Positions 46,678 to 54,982 of a stretch of 64,000 bases of DNA are shown here, in pieces. Positions within the stretch are counted from its first letter, which is position 1. Every line of letters starts with the position of its first letter. Made by a program: the position numbers and the translations under genes. The stretch comes from Calothrix sp. FI2-JRJ7 (GTDB taxonomy: Bacteria > Cyanobacteriota > Cyanobacteriia > Cyanobacteriales > Nostocaceae), in assembly GCA_019359675.1 (NCBI GenBank), contig JAHHGX010000070.1, positions 1 to 64,000 of the forward strand. The letters are read 5' to 3'. Under the pieces are notes generated by a model. It had not been told where the DNA came from, did no database searches, and saw nothing but the letters and a program-made list of their open reading frames with translations.

Positions 46678-48480
46678 CTAATTAAGCGGTTCAATCATAC
46701 CTTTCAAGCCGTTATTGTTAAGAACTCTTAACATTTGTTCGGCGTTGAAAGTGTTGCTGAATACTCCTACTTGGACAACTCCTTGTCCACGTATAGTAGT
46801 GCGGAAAGCTCCAGGAGCAAGGAAACGAATTACATCTTCGTCTCGTTCGCTTGATGTAGGTACTAGGACTCGGTATCTTATGCCTGTAGATGCAGTGGCA
46901 ATTTGTGACGACTGGTTATTAGGCATCGGCGCCATTCTAGATGTTGGCATTTGGATTATATTGTTGGTGTTGGGAGTGCCTAATTGATTTGTGCTTTCTA
47001 AGGATGTTGCATTGTCCCTTCTTGTTTGAATGGGTTGTAAGGGTTGAGGTGCTGATAGCTGGGTTGATGCGGAAGCAGGTGCCGTAAATTCTACAGTTTC
47101 TGGGTTAATGCGGACATAATTAATTTGGGGTGTATCATTAGTGGCTGGTTGAGGTGCCCTAACTGTACCGAGTTGTGAGTTTATAGGTCGCAAAGGGGTT
47201 AACTGACTGTTTAATGTTTGTCTAGAGGTGCGGTTGCTAATAAGATTATTATTGCGGGCAATGTTAGTAGTTGGGGATGGCGCAGTAAACGTAATCTCGT
47301 TACTAGATTCTGTTGGAGTTGAAACAGATTGGGCAGTGGCTACAGGGGTTGTATTGCCACTAATATCAACTTTACCCGCAATACGGTTACTTGCTATAGA
47401 ATTACCAACGGCAGAAAATAACTGCTTCGATGCCGACGCGTTGATATCATAACGTCCGTTGTTGCGGAACTCGTTACCACCCGCTTCTGTTGCACTACCC
47501 AAGTCAGGTACAGCTTGAGCAATTACGACTAACCCATCTTCACGGTTACTTTGAATTGAGTTATTACGTAATTTCGGACGTGAGGATGCTTGGACAACGA
47601 CTCCTGCTCGGTTGTATTGTATTTGATTACCAATAATTAATGGCTCCGCACTTTGGGCAATATTAATACCAAATCCTGTTTGCTGAAAAATATTTTCTCT
47701 AATTTCGGGACGAGCATTTCCAGAAACTGTCAGTCCGTTTGCTTTATTTTGATAAAAATAATTTTTGCTTATAACTGGTGTGGCATTACCTGTAATAGAA
47801 ATTCCGTCTTGGGTACTGCCAGCAAAGGTATTCTCACTAATTGTAGGGTTGGTTGACTCAATCAAAATCCCGTATCCACGTGGTTTGGGATTCATTACTG
47901 TGATACCAGTAATAGATGTTTGATTGGCGCCAACGATTGCAGCGTTTTGTTTACCAAAGGTACGGCTAAGATAATCATCGCCACCTTGAATTATAATACC
48001 GCGTCCTTTAGTACTAGCATCGCCTTGAATAGAAACTCCTGGTTTGAGTATCAAAGGAAAGACTTCACCTGTTTGCTCGGTGTATGTACCAGGAGCAAGC
48101 ATAATCGTGCTTTGTGGTGCCGCAACATGCAAAGCTTGGGTAATAGTCTTAAATGGAGTACGTTCACCCCCATTTCCGGTTTTGTCATCTCCAGCACTTG
48201 GGTTGACAAACAGGACATTAACCTGAGAGATTGTTTGTTCACCCTGAACTGTTCTAAGTTGCGACGATTGAGTTTGAGCAACGGCAGTACTAGAAAAAGC
48301 GCTTGACAATATAGTCGATGCGACAGTAATGGTTAAGCCAAGTAATAGTACTGACGAACGAAAAACCGAAGTTATCTCGTTAATTTTGAGGAACCAATAT
48401 GATGAATGATGACAAAATGCCGAACTATTTGGCAAATTGCCCGACCGAGACGATTTAGGGGAAGAGTAAGAGTTAATCAA
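46678..48480 (-). CDS. Exported DUF1565 beta-helix protein with C-terminal SPOR-like segment
   Basis: An N-terminal signal-anchor (SVLLLGLTITVASTILSSAF, about residues 43-62, ending near TAVAQ) precedes a DUF1565/beta-helix domain (VNVLFVNPSAGDDKTGNGGE, TPFKTITQALHVAAPQSTIM, then N-x-I-rung repeats). A Thr/Ser/Asn-rich linker of about 180 residues follows, and a final segment (VVQVGVFSNTFNAEQMLRVL, then NNGLKGMIEPL) with the QVGxF pattern of SPOR peptidoglycan-binding domains. Predicted cell-envelope protein, paralogous in its beta-helix to the SLH protein 2 kb away. 600 residues. Confidence 0.85.
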   Translation of the reverse strand: MINSYSSPKSSRSGNLPNSSAFCHHSSYWFLKINEITSVFRSSVLLLGLTITVASTILSSAFSSTAVAQTQSSQLRTVQGEQTISQVNVLFVNPSAGDDKTGNGGERTPFKTITQALHVAAPQSTIMLAPGTYTEQTGEVFPLILKPGVSIQGDASTKGRGIIIQGGDDYLSRTFGKQNAAIVGANQTSITGITVMNPKPRGYGILIESTNPTISENTFAGSTQDGISITGNATPVISKNYFYQNKANGLTVSGNARPEIRENIFQQTGFGINIAQSAEPLIIGNQIQYNRAGVVVQASSRPKLRNNSIQSNREDGLVVIAQAVPDLGSATEAGGNEFRNNGRYDINASASKQLFSAVGNSIASNRIAGKVDISGNTTPVATAQSVSTPTESSNEITFTAPSPTTNIARNNNLISNRTSRQTLNSQLTPLRPINSQLGTVRAPQPATNDTPQINYVRINPETVEFTAPASASTQLSAPQPLQPIQTRRDNATSLESTNQLGTPNTNNIIQMPTSRMAPMPNNQSSQIATASTGIRYRVLVPTSSERDEDVIRFLAPGAFRTTIRGQGVVQVGVFSNTFNAEQMLRVLNNNGLKGMIEPLN

Positions 48481-48658
48481 TTTTTTGCACTCCTTTAACC
48501 AACAAGACTTTTTTATACTTTTATTGTCAATATGTCGATGATGTTTATTACATAATTTTTAAAACTGTTTATTCTTGACTACGTAAAGCTACGGAGTCAA
48601 GCAAACCAGAGGACATATTGACCAATTGGCTATTTTTGATACAAAGTAGGAAGGTGAA

Positions 48659-48695
48659 CCAGTTGACGGGTGTGGTTTCCCTCCCGTCAAACTGG
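48659..48695 (+). other. Strong hairpin upstream of thiE
   Basis: CCAGTTGACGGG pairs with CCCGTCAAACTGG (one bulged A) around a 12-base loop. It lies about 160 bases before the thiE start. It lacks the conserved bulges of the TPP riboswitch that I know, so I do not call it one; an attenuator or processing site is possible. Confidence 0.4.
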
Positions 48696-48853
48696 TGAAC
48701 CCGAAGGGTAAGCACTTTGCTTATATCTTTGGGTTTCGCCAACCTGCGTTTATTAACTTGAAGACGATAACAAACCTTTACACGAATGCGAAACACGTTG
48801 CCAATATGAAACAGGCTGGCTATTACGATGAAGGCACTAATGGGGTTGTTGTA

Positions 48854-49912
48854 ATGGTCGAGCCATACAGCGAGAAACAGCAGATACAGCAAGTTGTTTA
48901 CCGCATTTTAGATGCTAACTTAGACCGTGCGCGCGAAGGGTTGCGAGTCATAGAAGAATGGTGTCGCTTTGGGTTAAACAACGTCCAAATGACTTCTGAA
49001 TGCAAGCAACTACGGCAAGAAGTCGCTAGTTGGCATACTGCTGAGTTACGTGCAGCGCGGGATACAGAAGGTGATACCGGGACAGAAATTAGTCATCCGC
49101 AAGAAGAAACACGTTCTGGTATCAGGGCACTTTTGCAAGCTAACTTTTGTCGCGTTCAAGAAGCGCTGCGAGTTTTAGAAGAGTATGGCAAGCTCGTCAA
49201 TTCCAATATGGGAATTGCTTTTAAGCAGATGCGTTATCGAGTTTATACCCTAGAAACAAATTTAATGGGTTATGAGCGGCATCAAATGCTTTCGCGTGCG
49301 CGTCTTTACCTTGTAACCTCCCCGTCAGAAAATCTAATTGGAACCGTCGAAGCCGCACTTAAAGGTGGATTGACTTTGATACAGTACCGTGACAAAAATG
49401 CCGACGATACGCTACGTCTTGATTTAGCTGTATCACTACGAGATTTATGTCGCAATTACGGCGCCCTGTTTATAGTCAATGACCGCGTTGATTTAGCGTT
49501 AGCGGTAGATGCAGATGGAGTACATTTAGGGCAACAAGATATGCCCACTTCAGTCGCACGTCAGCTACTTGGACTACAGCGCTTGATAGGTCGTTCTACC
49601 ACAAATCCGCAAGAAATGCAACAGGCAATTGCAGATGGCGCCGATTATATCGGTGTTGGGCCAGTATACGAAACACCCACCAAAGAAGGGAAAGCCGCAG
49701 CTGGTTTAGAGTATGTACAATATGCAGCCCAGCATAGCACAATACCCTGGTTCGCAATTGGTGGTATCGATACCAGTAATATTAATGATGTTATCGACGC
49801 AGGCGCCAGTCGAGTCGCAGTAGTGCGAAGCTTAATGCAAGCAGAACAACCAACCTTAGTAACACAATATTTACTATCGCAGTTGAACCGCATTCAACCC
49901 GAACGCAAGTAA
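48854..49912 (+). CDS. thiE: Thiamine phosphate synthase, cyanobacterial two-domain type
   Basis: Joins the thiazole and pyrimidine moieties of vitamin B1. The 352-residue product has the cyanobacterial layout: an N-terminal helical domain of about 135 residues (RILDANLDRAREGLRVIEEW, FCRVQEALRVLEEYGKL) and a C-terminal ThiE TIM barrel (ARLYLVTSPSENLIGTVEAA, LTLIQYRDKNADDTLRLDLA, IVNDRVDLALAVDADGVHLG, DYIGVGPVYETPTK, AIGGIDTSNINDVIDAGA). Start chosen at MVEPYSEKQQ; upstream in-frame codons would give an unusual 53-residue extension. thiS follows after a single base. Confidence 0.95.
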   Translation: MVEPYSEKQQIQQVVYRILDANLDRAREGLRVIEEWCRFGLNNVQMTSECKQLRQEVASWHTAELRAARDTEGDTGTEISHPQEETRSGIRALLQANFCRVQEALRVLEEYGKLVNSNMGIAFKQMRYRVYTLETNLMGYERHQMLSRARLYLVTSPSENLIGTVEAALKGGLTLIQYRDKNADDTLRLDLAVSLRDLCRNYGALFIVNDRVDLALAVDADGVHLGQQDMPTSVARQLLGLQRLIGRSTTNPQEMQQAIADGADYIGVGPVYETPTKEGKAAAGLEYVQYAAQHSTIPWFAIGGIDTSNINDVIDAGASRVAVVRSLMQAEQPTLVTQYLLSQLNRIQPERK

Positions 49913-49913
49913 T

Positions 49914-50126
49914 ATGTTAAACCAAATAACACTTCAGGTAAACGGCGAACCCCGTACATGTACAGAGCAAACCCCTTTACCTGAATTACTTCAACAACTG
50001 GGCTTTAACCCCCGTCTCGTTGCCGTCGAATACAACGGCGAAATCTTACACAGACAACACTGGCAAACAACACAAATCAAAGCAAACGACAAACTAGAAA
50101 TAGTAACAATCGTCGGAGGAGGTTAA
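49914..50126 (+). CDS. thiS: Thiamine biosynthesis sulfur carrier ThiS
   Basis: A 70-residue ubiquitin-like protein ending in the diagnostic IVTIVGGG, whose C-terminal Gly is adenylated and thiocarboxylated to deliver sulfur for the thiazole ring. Middle: TPLPELLQQLGFNPRLVAVE, YNGEILHRQHWQ, IKANDKLEIVTI. It is coupled to thiE (one-base gap), a common cyanobacterial pairing. thiG/thiO are not in the window. Confidence 0.95.
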   Translation: MLNQITLQVNGEPRTCTEQTPLPELLQQLGFNPRLVAVEYNGEILHRQHWQTTQIKANDKLEIVTIVGGG

Positions 50127-50138
50127 CCTCATCAACAG

Positions 50139-50194
50139 CGTAGGTTGGGTAAAGGCTTTGCGTTCACGTAGTGTGCCGAAGGCGCAACCCAACA
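50139..50194. repeat. GTAGGTTGGGT...ACCCAAC inverted repeat
   Basis: GCGTAGGTTGGGTAAAGGCT and GCGCAACCCAACATC form the ends. Same family as 14336-14370. Positioned after thiS, where it may end the thi transcript. Confidence 0.65.
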
Positions 50195-50220
50195 TCGCCA
50201 ATTTAATAATGGTTATATAA

Positions 50221-50383
50221 TTAATTGCGGAATTGAAGTAGTTCGCTGAAGCTAGGGTACTCAGCACGCATTACTTTAATAATCACACCTTTTTGATCTT
50301 GTTACCTGGCGCCGCGATAAACCAGGGTGCAAGTACCAGAGTATACTTCTTCACGCTCGGTTGTAGCCTGTAAGTTGAATCAT
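50221..50383 (-). pseudogene. N-terminal remnant of a trifunctional Ser/Thr kinase / ATPase / histidine kinase
   Basis: From the ATG: MIQLTGYN, a stop, and after a frameshift EEVYSGTCTLVYRGAR, then GVIIKVMRAEYPSFSELLQF and RN, stop. These match the first 50 residues of the large cyanobacterial hybrid kinases (MIQLTGYQ...TLVYRG...VVIK...EYPSFSELVQFRN). Only this start survives, with at least two frame breaks and no kinase body. Confidence 0.6.
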
Positions 50384-50488
50384 TGTTATAACCTGTTTTT
50401 TCAATACTTCCCTCAGTTTTCCCAATTAAGGATTACTGCTATCAGCACTGGGTTCACAAATCCAGAAAAATCAAATCTAGAAAAATGT

Positions 50489-50521
50489 AAAAGCCCCCCT
50501 CAGTGAAGAGAGAGGCTTTAT
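50489..50521 (-). terminator. Rho-independent-like terminator after the 33-aa ORF
   Basis: On the minus strand AAAGCCTCTC, loop TTCACT, then GAGGGGGGCTTTT: a GC stem with a T run, 38 bases after the small ORF's stop codon. Confidence 0.6.
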
Positions 50522-50558
50522 TAAGTTTTATTACCAAAATGATTGTTGATACAGTTAT

Positions 50559-50660
50559 TTAAAACATGCTCATAATCGTAATAACGCTGACGCTGGTCAA
50601 CATTACAGCAACACCCATAGCGATTGAAACACCCAATGGACCTCGATTTGATGAGTTCAT
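50559..50660 (-). CDS. 33-residue single-span membrane protein, uncharacterised
   Basis: Reads MNSSNRGPLGVSIAMGVAVM, then LTSVSVITIMSMF and TAA. A short polar N-terminus precedes one hydrophobic span, the size range of photosystem or cytochrome-complex small subunits, but it does not match PsaM, PsbX, PetM or PetN as I know them. A dedicated terminator-like hairpin follows, which supports a real transcript. No strong ribosome-binding site is visible. It sits alone in a 1.1-kb gap. Confidence 0.5.
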   Translation of the reverse strand: MNSSNRGPLGVSIAMGVAVMLTSVSVITIMSMF

Positions 50661-50819
50661 ATTTCTAATACCATGAATTTTTGACTATGTATCTAGCTTA
50701 CCAACCTGCGTATTCTTACACATTAAAAAGACTTATTTCTTAAATAACTTTTACTTAACTTCATAAATGTAGCTGTATATACTCTTATTAAATTCTGTCA
50801 ATCTTCACAAAGGCATACA

Positions 50820-50955
50820 AGTGGAATGGAATTGTGGAATGGGCATCCTTGCCCCCCCTGACTGATAAATGCCCGCCCTGAATGAAGAACAGGCAAGCTG
50901 CTTAAGATAAATAACAGGATAAATGACAGTTCGTGATGCCTGTTCCACAAGATGA
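50820..50955. repeat. Composite of GGGCATCC/GTGGAATGG repeats
   Basis: Several units of the GTGGAATGGGCATCCTTGCC family, in tandem and inverted, ending GATGCCTGTTCCACAAGATG. The remaining 51000-51240 is AT-rich and holds the smc promoter; nothing else was recognised there. Confidence 0.65.
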
Positions 50956-51244
50956 TTAATTTAATTTTGGGAAATTTCTTATGGGTTGAATAATATTGTA
51001 GTATTTACAAGGCTTTGTCCTATGGTTTAAAGTTTGAAGCTGGTGGTAAGGACTAAAATCCTTATTACGATGGGTTGGGGCTTCACAAAAATTTTTCTTT
51101 AATTACAATATTTCCCTGTTGCAAATATCACTGGAGTTGGTACACTTATACTTTATTGGCTCGCTTAAATAAATTTTTACAGCATAGCGGCGCCAATAAA
51201 ACAAACACGTTTCTCACACACCTACCCAAGACAAATACCCGCTT

Positions 51245-54200
51245 ATGGTTCACATCAAGCGCGTTGAACTTACAAATTTTAAATCGTTCGGCGGCACAAC
51301 TTCAGTTCCTCTATTGACAGGTTTTACCGTCATATCTGGGCCCAATGGTTCTGGTAAGTCGAACATTCTAGACGCGCTACTATTTTGCCTTGGTTTAGCA
51401 GGTTCTAAAGGGATGCGTGCAGATAGACTTCCTGACTTGGTTAACACAACCCAAGTATCAAAAGGACGTTCGACGGTTGAAGCTAGTGTTACCGTTACCT
51501 TTGACCTTTCTGACCATGAACCCAATGCTGTGTTAGATGAAGATTTAACTGTTACGGTTATTGAAGACGACTTGCTGGCTCCGGAAGAAGAGGAACCGAA
51601 AGAAGAAGAAGTTAGCGAAGATGATAGAAACCGTAAGGAAAAAATTCGTGCTAAACCGGGTGAAGATTGGTGTGTAACGCGAAGATTACGTGTTACTCAG
51701 CAAGGTACTTATACTTCTAACTATTATATAAATGGCATTTCTTGTACTTTAACTGAGTTACACGAAGAACTCGAACGGTTACGGGTTCACCCTGAAGGTT
51801 ATAACGTTGTACTCCAAGGGGACGTTACGAGTATTATCTCGATGAACGCGCGTGAACGTCGAGAAATTATTGACGAGTTAGCGGGTGTGGGAGCATTCGA
51901 TAGAAAAATTAACCAAGCGAAAAAGACTTTAGAGGAAGTTAAGGAAAAAGAAGATAATTGCCGCATTATTGAGTCGGAGTTAGTAGCGCAGTGCGAAAGG
52001 TTAGCGCAAGATAAAGCCAAAGCGGAAAGGTATCAGAAATTTCGTGTTGAATTTCTGGAAAAGCAAAAGTGGGAAGCTGTATTATCTTGGCGAACGTTAC
52101 AAAACCAGCAAGAACGCTTACAAACACAAATTCAAGCAGGAGATAAGCAAAGTGTCGAGCTAACTGAGCAGTTGACCAATGTAAATAATCAAATCGCAGC
52201 AAAAAATATTGAACTCGAAGAACTCAATTTACTCCTCAAAACTTTGGGTGGTGAAGAGTTATTAGCTGCACAGTCACAGTTGGCAAACCAAGAAGCTGAA
52301 CGAAAACAGCTAACTCTGAGAGCTAGCGAGTTAAACGCAGCACAACAAGAAACCTCTAGAAAGTTACAAACTACGCAATTAGAAATTGAGCAGTATAGAC
52401 AAAATTTGCAGCAAATCACCGAAGCGCAAACTGTAGAGCAACAATCTATATTAGATTGTCAGCAGCAACGCGCGTTAGTTCAAACAGCTTTAGAAGAATC
52501 TCGCGAAACTGCTGCTCAAGTTGCGGAAGCTTCGGAAGCTTGGGTACAACAGCAAACTGCACTTAACCGTCAAGTCGAGACTTTGTTACAAACTCTCGAA
52601 CCGCAGCGTACAGAACAAGCGCAGTTAAGCGAGCGCAATTCACAGCTAAGAACACAAATTCAAGAGCAAAGCGAGTTATTACAGCGCATTGAGCTAGAAT
52701 TAGCTGAAAAACAAAGTCAGTTAAATTCAATTCGAGAAGAATTTAATAGTTCAAATCAACCAATTCAAGAATTAGCGCAAAACCTGAGTGCTACCGAACA
52801 GGAATTACAGTTACAGCAAGAAACACAAAAGCGTCTTTTAGCAGAACAGCGTGATAAAACTAGGCAATTAGATAAACTAGAAGCGCAAGCACAAGCACAA
52901 CAAGATGTCCAAGGAACAGGCGCCAGTAAGTTAGTATTGCAATCAGGTGTATCCGGGGTTTGCGGTTTGGTTGCTGAGTTAGGACGGGTTGAACCACAGT
53001 ATCAACTTGCTTTAGAAATAGCTGCTGGTGCCAGATTAGCGAATATTGTAGTAGAAGATGACTCTGTAGGCGCCGCTCTTATTGAGTTACTCAAACAGCG
53101 TCGTGCAGGAAGGGCAACTTTTTTACCATTGAATAAAATTCAAGCAGCAAGAACACCTTCTGTTAGTGATTTACGGTATGCAAACGGTTTCATTGATTTA
53201 GCGGTTAATTTAGTTGAGACTGAAAACCGTTACCGCGATGTTTTTAGTTATATATTCGGTGGGACGGTAATTTTTGAAACTTTAAACCAAGCCCGCGCGC
53301 ATTTAGGTAGATATCGTATAGTTACTCTTGATGGAGAATTGCTCGAACCGAGTGGAGCAATGACCGGGGGTAGTACTGGACAACGTTCGCAATTACGATT
53401 TGGGGCGCCGGAAACAGGAGAAACCGAAGAAGTAAGATTATTAAAGCAGCGTTTAACAGAGATTGAGCGCGTTTTAGAAAGATGTAGTGACGCAATTCTA
53501 TCAATGGGCGCCCGCGTCAAGGAATTGTCACAAGAATTAACAGAAAGTCGTCAAGCCAAACGTGAACAACAATTACGGTTAGAACAGCTACAGCGTGAAG
53601 TTAAAACCTTAACAACACAAGTAGAGAGTACAAAATCTCAACTCTCTCAAAACCAGAATAAATTTACTACTGCTCAATCGCGCTTAGAAATACTAGATAA
53701 CTCATTACCTGGTCAAGAAGAACAATTAGCACAGTTACGGCAAACCCTAGCAACATTAGAAGCAGAACAAACACCAAGCGAATGGCAGCAAGTCCAAGCA
53801 GTTATTAAAAATAACGAGCAACAATTGAAACAACGGGAAACTGCACTACGGGAAGCCGAACAGCGCTTAACTAATCTAGAATCACAATTTACCCGTTTAA
53901 CAGAACGTATTCAGGAAGGAGAGGCGCGTGTAATTCAATACCAGGGAGAACAACAAAATTGTAGAGACGCGATATATCGCGTCTCTACAGAATTAACCAC
54001 ACTAAGCACAGCTATTGAACAAACACGTGCAACATTAACCCAACTAGAAGCTAATTTGGGAGAAGAGAAGAAAAAACGCGATGCACTCGAAGCAGAACTA
54101 CGCGCACATTTATTACGTCAGCAGCAACTTGAGTGGGAAGTTCAAAAATTACAGGAGTCTCAACTCGCTCGTCGAGAAGAACTAACTAATGTCCAAGAGC

Positions 54201-54922
54201 AGTTACGAACGATTGCCCCAGATTTACCCAACCCATTACCCGAAGTACCCGTAACGGTCGATTTAGAGGAACTGCAAAAAGAACTCAAAAGTCTTAGCAA
54301 GCGAATGCAAGCAATGGAACCAGTTAACATGCTCGCACTCGAACAATACGACCGTACCCAAAACCGCTTGCAGGAATTAACGCAAAAACTCGAAACTTTA
54401 GAAGGTGAACGTACAGAACTACTATTTAGAATTGAAAATTTCACTACATTGCGTCAGCGTGCGTTTAAAGAATCATTCGATGCTGTAAATGAAAACTTCC
54501 AATCAATTTTCGCGACACTCTCAGATGGTGATGGTTATTTACAATTAGATAACCCCGAAGACCCATTCATCAGCGGTTTGAACCTTGTGGCACATCCCAA
54601 AGGTAAACCAGTACAGCGTCTAGCTTCAATGTCGGGGGGAGAAAAATCCCTAACAGCATTAAGCTTTATTTTTGCCCTACAAAAGTACCGTCCATCACCT
54701 TTTTATGCTTTTGACGAAGTAGATATGTTTTTAGATGGAGCAAATGTAGAACGATTAGCTAAAATGGTTAAACAACAGGCGCAATCTGCACAATTTATAG
54801 TTGTTAGTTTACGGCGCCCAATGATAGAATCAGCCGAACGCACAATCGGTGTAACTCAAGCGAGAGGAGCTTATACTCAAGTTTTGGGAATCAAGCTCAA
54901 ATCAGAACATACATCGGCTTGA
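51245..54922 (+). CDS. smc: Chromosome segregation protein SMC
   Basis: Condensin-type ATPase that organises and segregates the chromosome. 1225 residues: N-terminal ATP-binding head (VISGPNGSGKSNILDALLFC), coiled-coil arm, hinge at about 565-680 (VSGVCGLVAELGRVEPQYQL, GEL with EPSGAMTGGSTGQR), return coiled coil, then C-terminal head with signature LASMSGGEKSLTALSFIFAL and Walker B FYAFDEVDMFLDG. An acidic insertion lies near residues 110-130 (EEEEPKEEEVSED). Residues 906-915 come from an inserted 30-base palindromic repeat in the return coiled coil. ScpA/ScpB are not adjacent. Confidence 0.97.
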   Translation: MVHIKRVELTNFKSFGGTTSVPLLTGFTVISGPNGSGKSNILDALLFCLGLAGSKGMRADRLPDLVNTTQVSKGRSTVEASVTVTFDLSDHEPNAVLDEDLTVTVIEDDLLAPEEEEPKEEEVSEDDRNRKEKIRAKPGEDWCVTRRLRVTQQGTYTSNYYINGISCTLTELHEELERLRVHPEGYNVVLQGDVTSIISMNARERREIIDELAGVGAFDRKINQAKKTLEEVKEKEDNCRIIESELVAQCERLAQDKAKAERYQKFRVEFLEKQKWEAVLSWRTLQNQQERLQTQIQAGDKQSVELTEQLTNVNNQIAAKNIELEELNLLLKTLGGEELLAAQSQLANQEAERKQLTLRASELNAAQQETSRKLQTTQLEIEQYRQNLQQITEAQTVEQQSILDCQQQRALVQTALEESRETAAQVAEASEAWVQQQTALNRQVETLLQTLEPQRTEQAQLSERNSQLRTQIQEQSELLQRIELELAEKQSQLNSIREEFNSSNQPIQELAQNLSATEQELQLQQETQKRLLAEQRDKTRQLDKLEAQAQAQQDVQGTGASKLVLQSGVSGVCGLVAELGRVEPQYQLALEIAAGARLANIVVEDDSVGAALIELLKQRRAGRATFLPLNKIQAARTPSVSDLRYANGFIDLAVNLVETENRYRDVFSYIFGGTVIFETLNQARAHLGRYRIVTLDGELLEPSGAMTGGSTGQRSQLRFGAPETGETEEVRLLKQRLTEIERVLERCSDAILSMGARVKELSQELTESRQAKREQQLRLEQLQREVKTLTTQVESTKSQLSQNQNKFTTAQSRLEILDNSLPGQEEQLAQLRQTLATLEAEQTPSEWQQVQAVIKNNEQQLKQRETALREAEQRLTNLESQFTRLTERIQEGEARVIQYQGEQQNCRDAIYRVSTELTTLSTAIEQTRATLTQLEANLGEEKKKRDALEAELRAHLLRQQQLEWEVQKLQESQLARREELTNVQEQLRTIAPDLPNPLPEVPVTVDLEELQKELKSLSKRMQAMEPVNMLALEQYDRTQNRLQELTQKLETLEGERTELLFRIENFTTLRQRAFKESFDAVNENFQSIFATLSDGDGYLQLDNPEDPFISGLNLVAHPKGKPVQRLASMSGGEKSLTALSFIFALQKYRPSPFYAFDEVDMFLDGANVERLAKMVKQQAQSAQFIVVSLRRPMIESAERTIGVTQARGAYTQVLGIKLKSEHTSA
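53960..53989 (+). repeat. 30-base perfect palindrome, TGTAGAGACG family, copy C, inside smc
   Basis: TGTAGAGACG, core CGATATATCG, CGTCTCTACA. It keeps the smc frame (30 bases = 10 codons) and encodes CRDAIYRVST in the coiled coil. The same element is intergenic at 7846-7875 and 26647-26676. Confidence 0.9.
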
Positions 54923-54982
54923 GTTTTTGTTAATAATAGTGTATAGATTAACCGGATTCGAGAATCGGGACTCGGTATTAGA

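Noticed and set aside
48600-48720. TPP riboswitch upstream of thiE
   Set aside because: The hairpin present does not show the CTGAGA and ACCCTTTGAACCTGATC-type conserved elements of the TPP aptamer.
48569-48892. Minus-strand 107-aa frame upstream of thiE
   Set aside because: It lies antisense to the thiE leader and start, has no recognisable domain, and its end is low in protein-like character.
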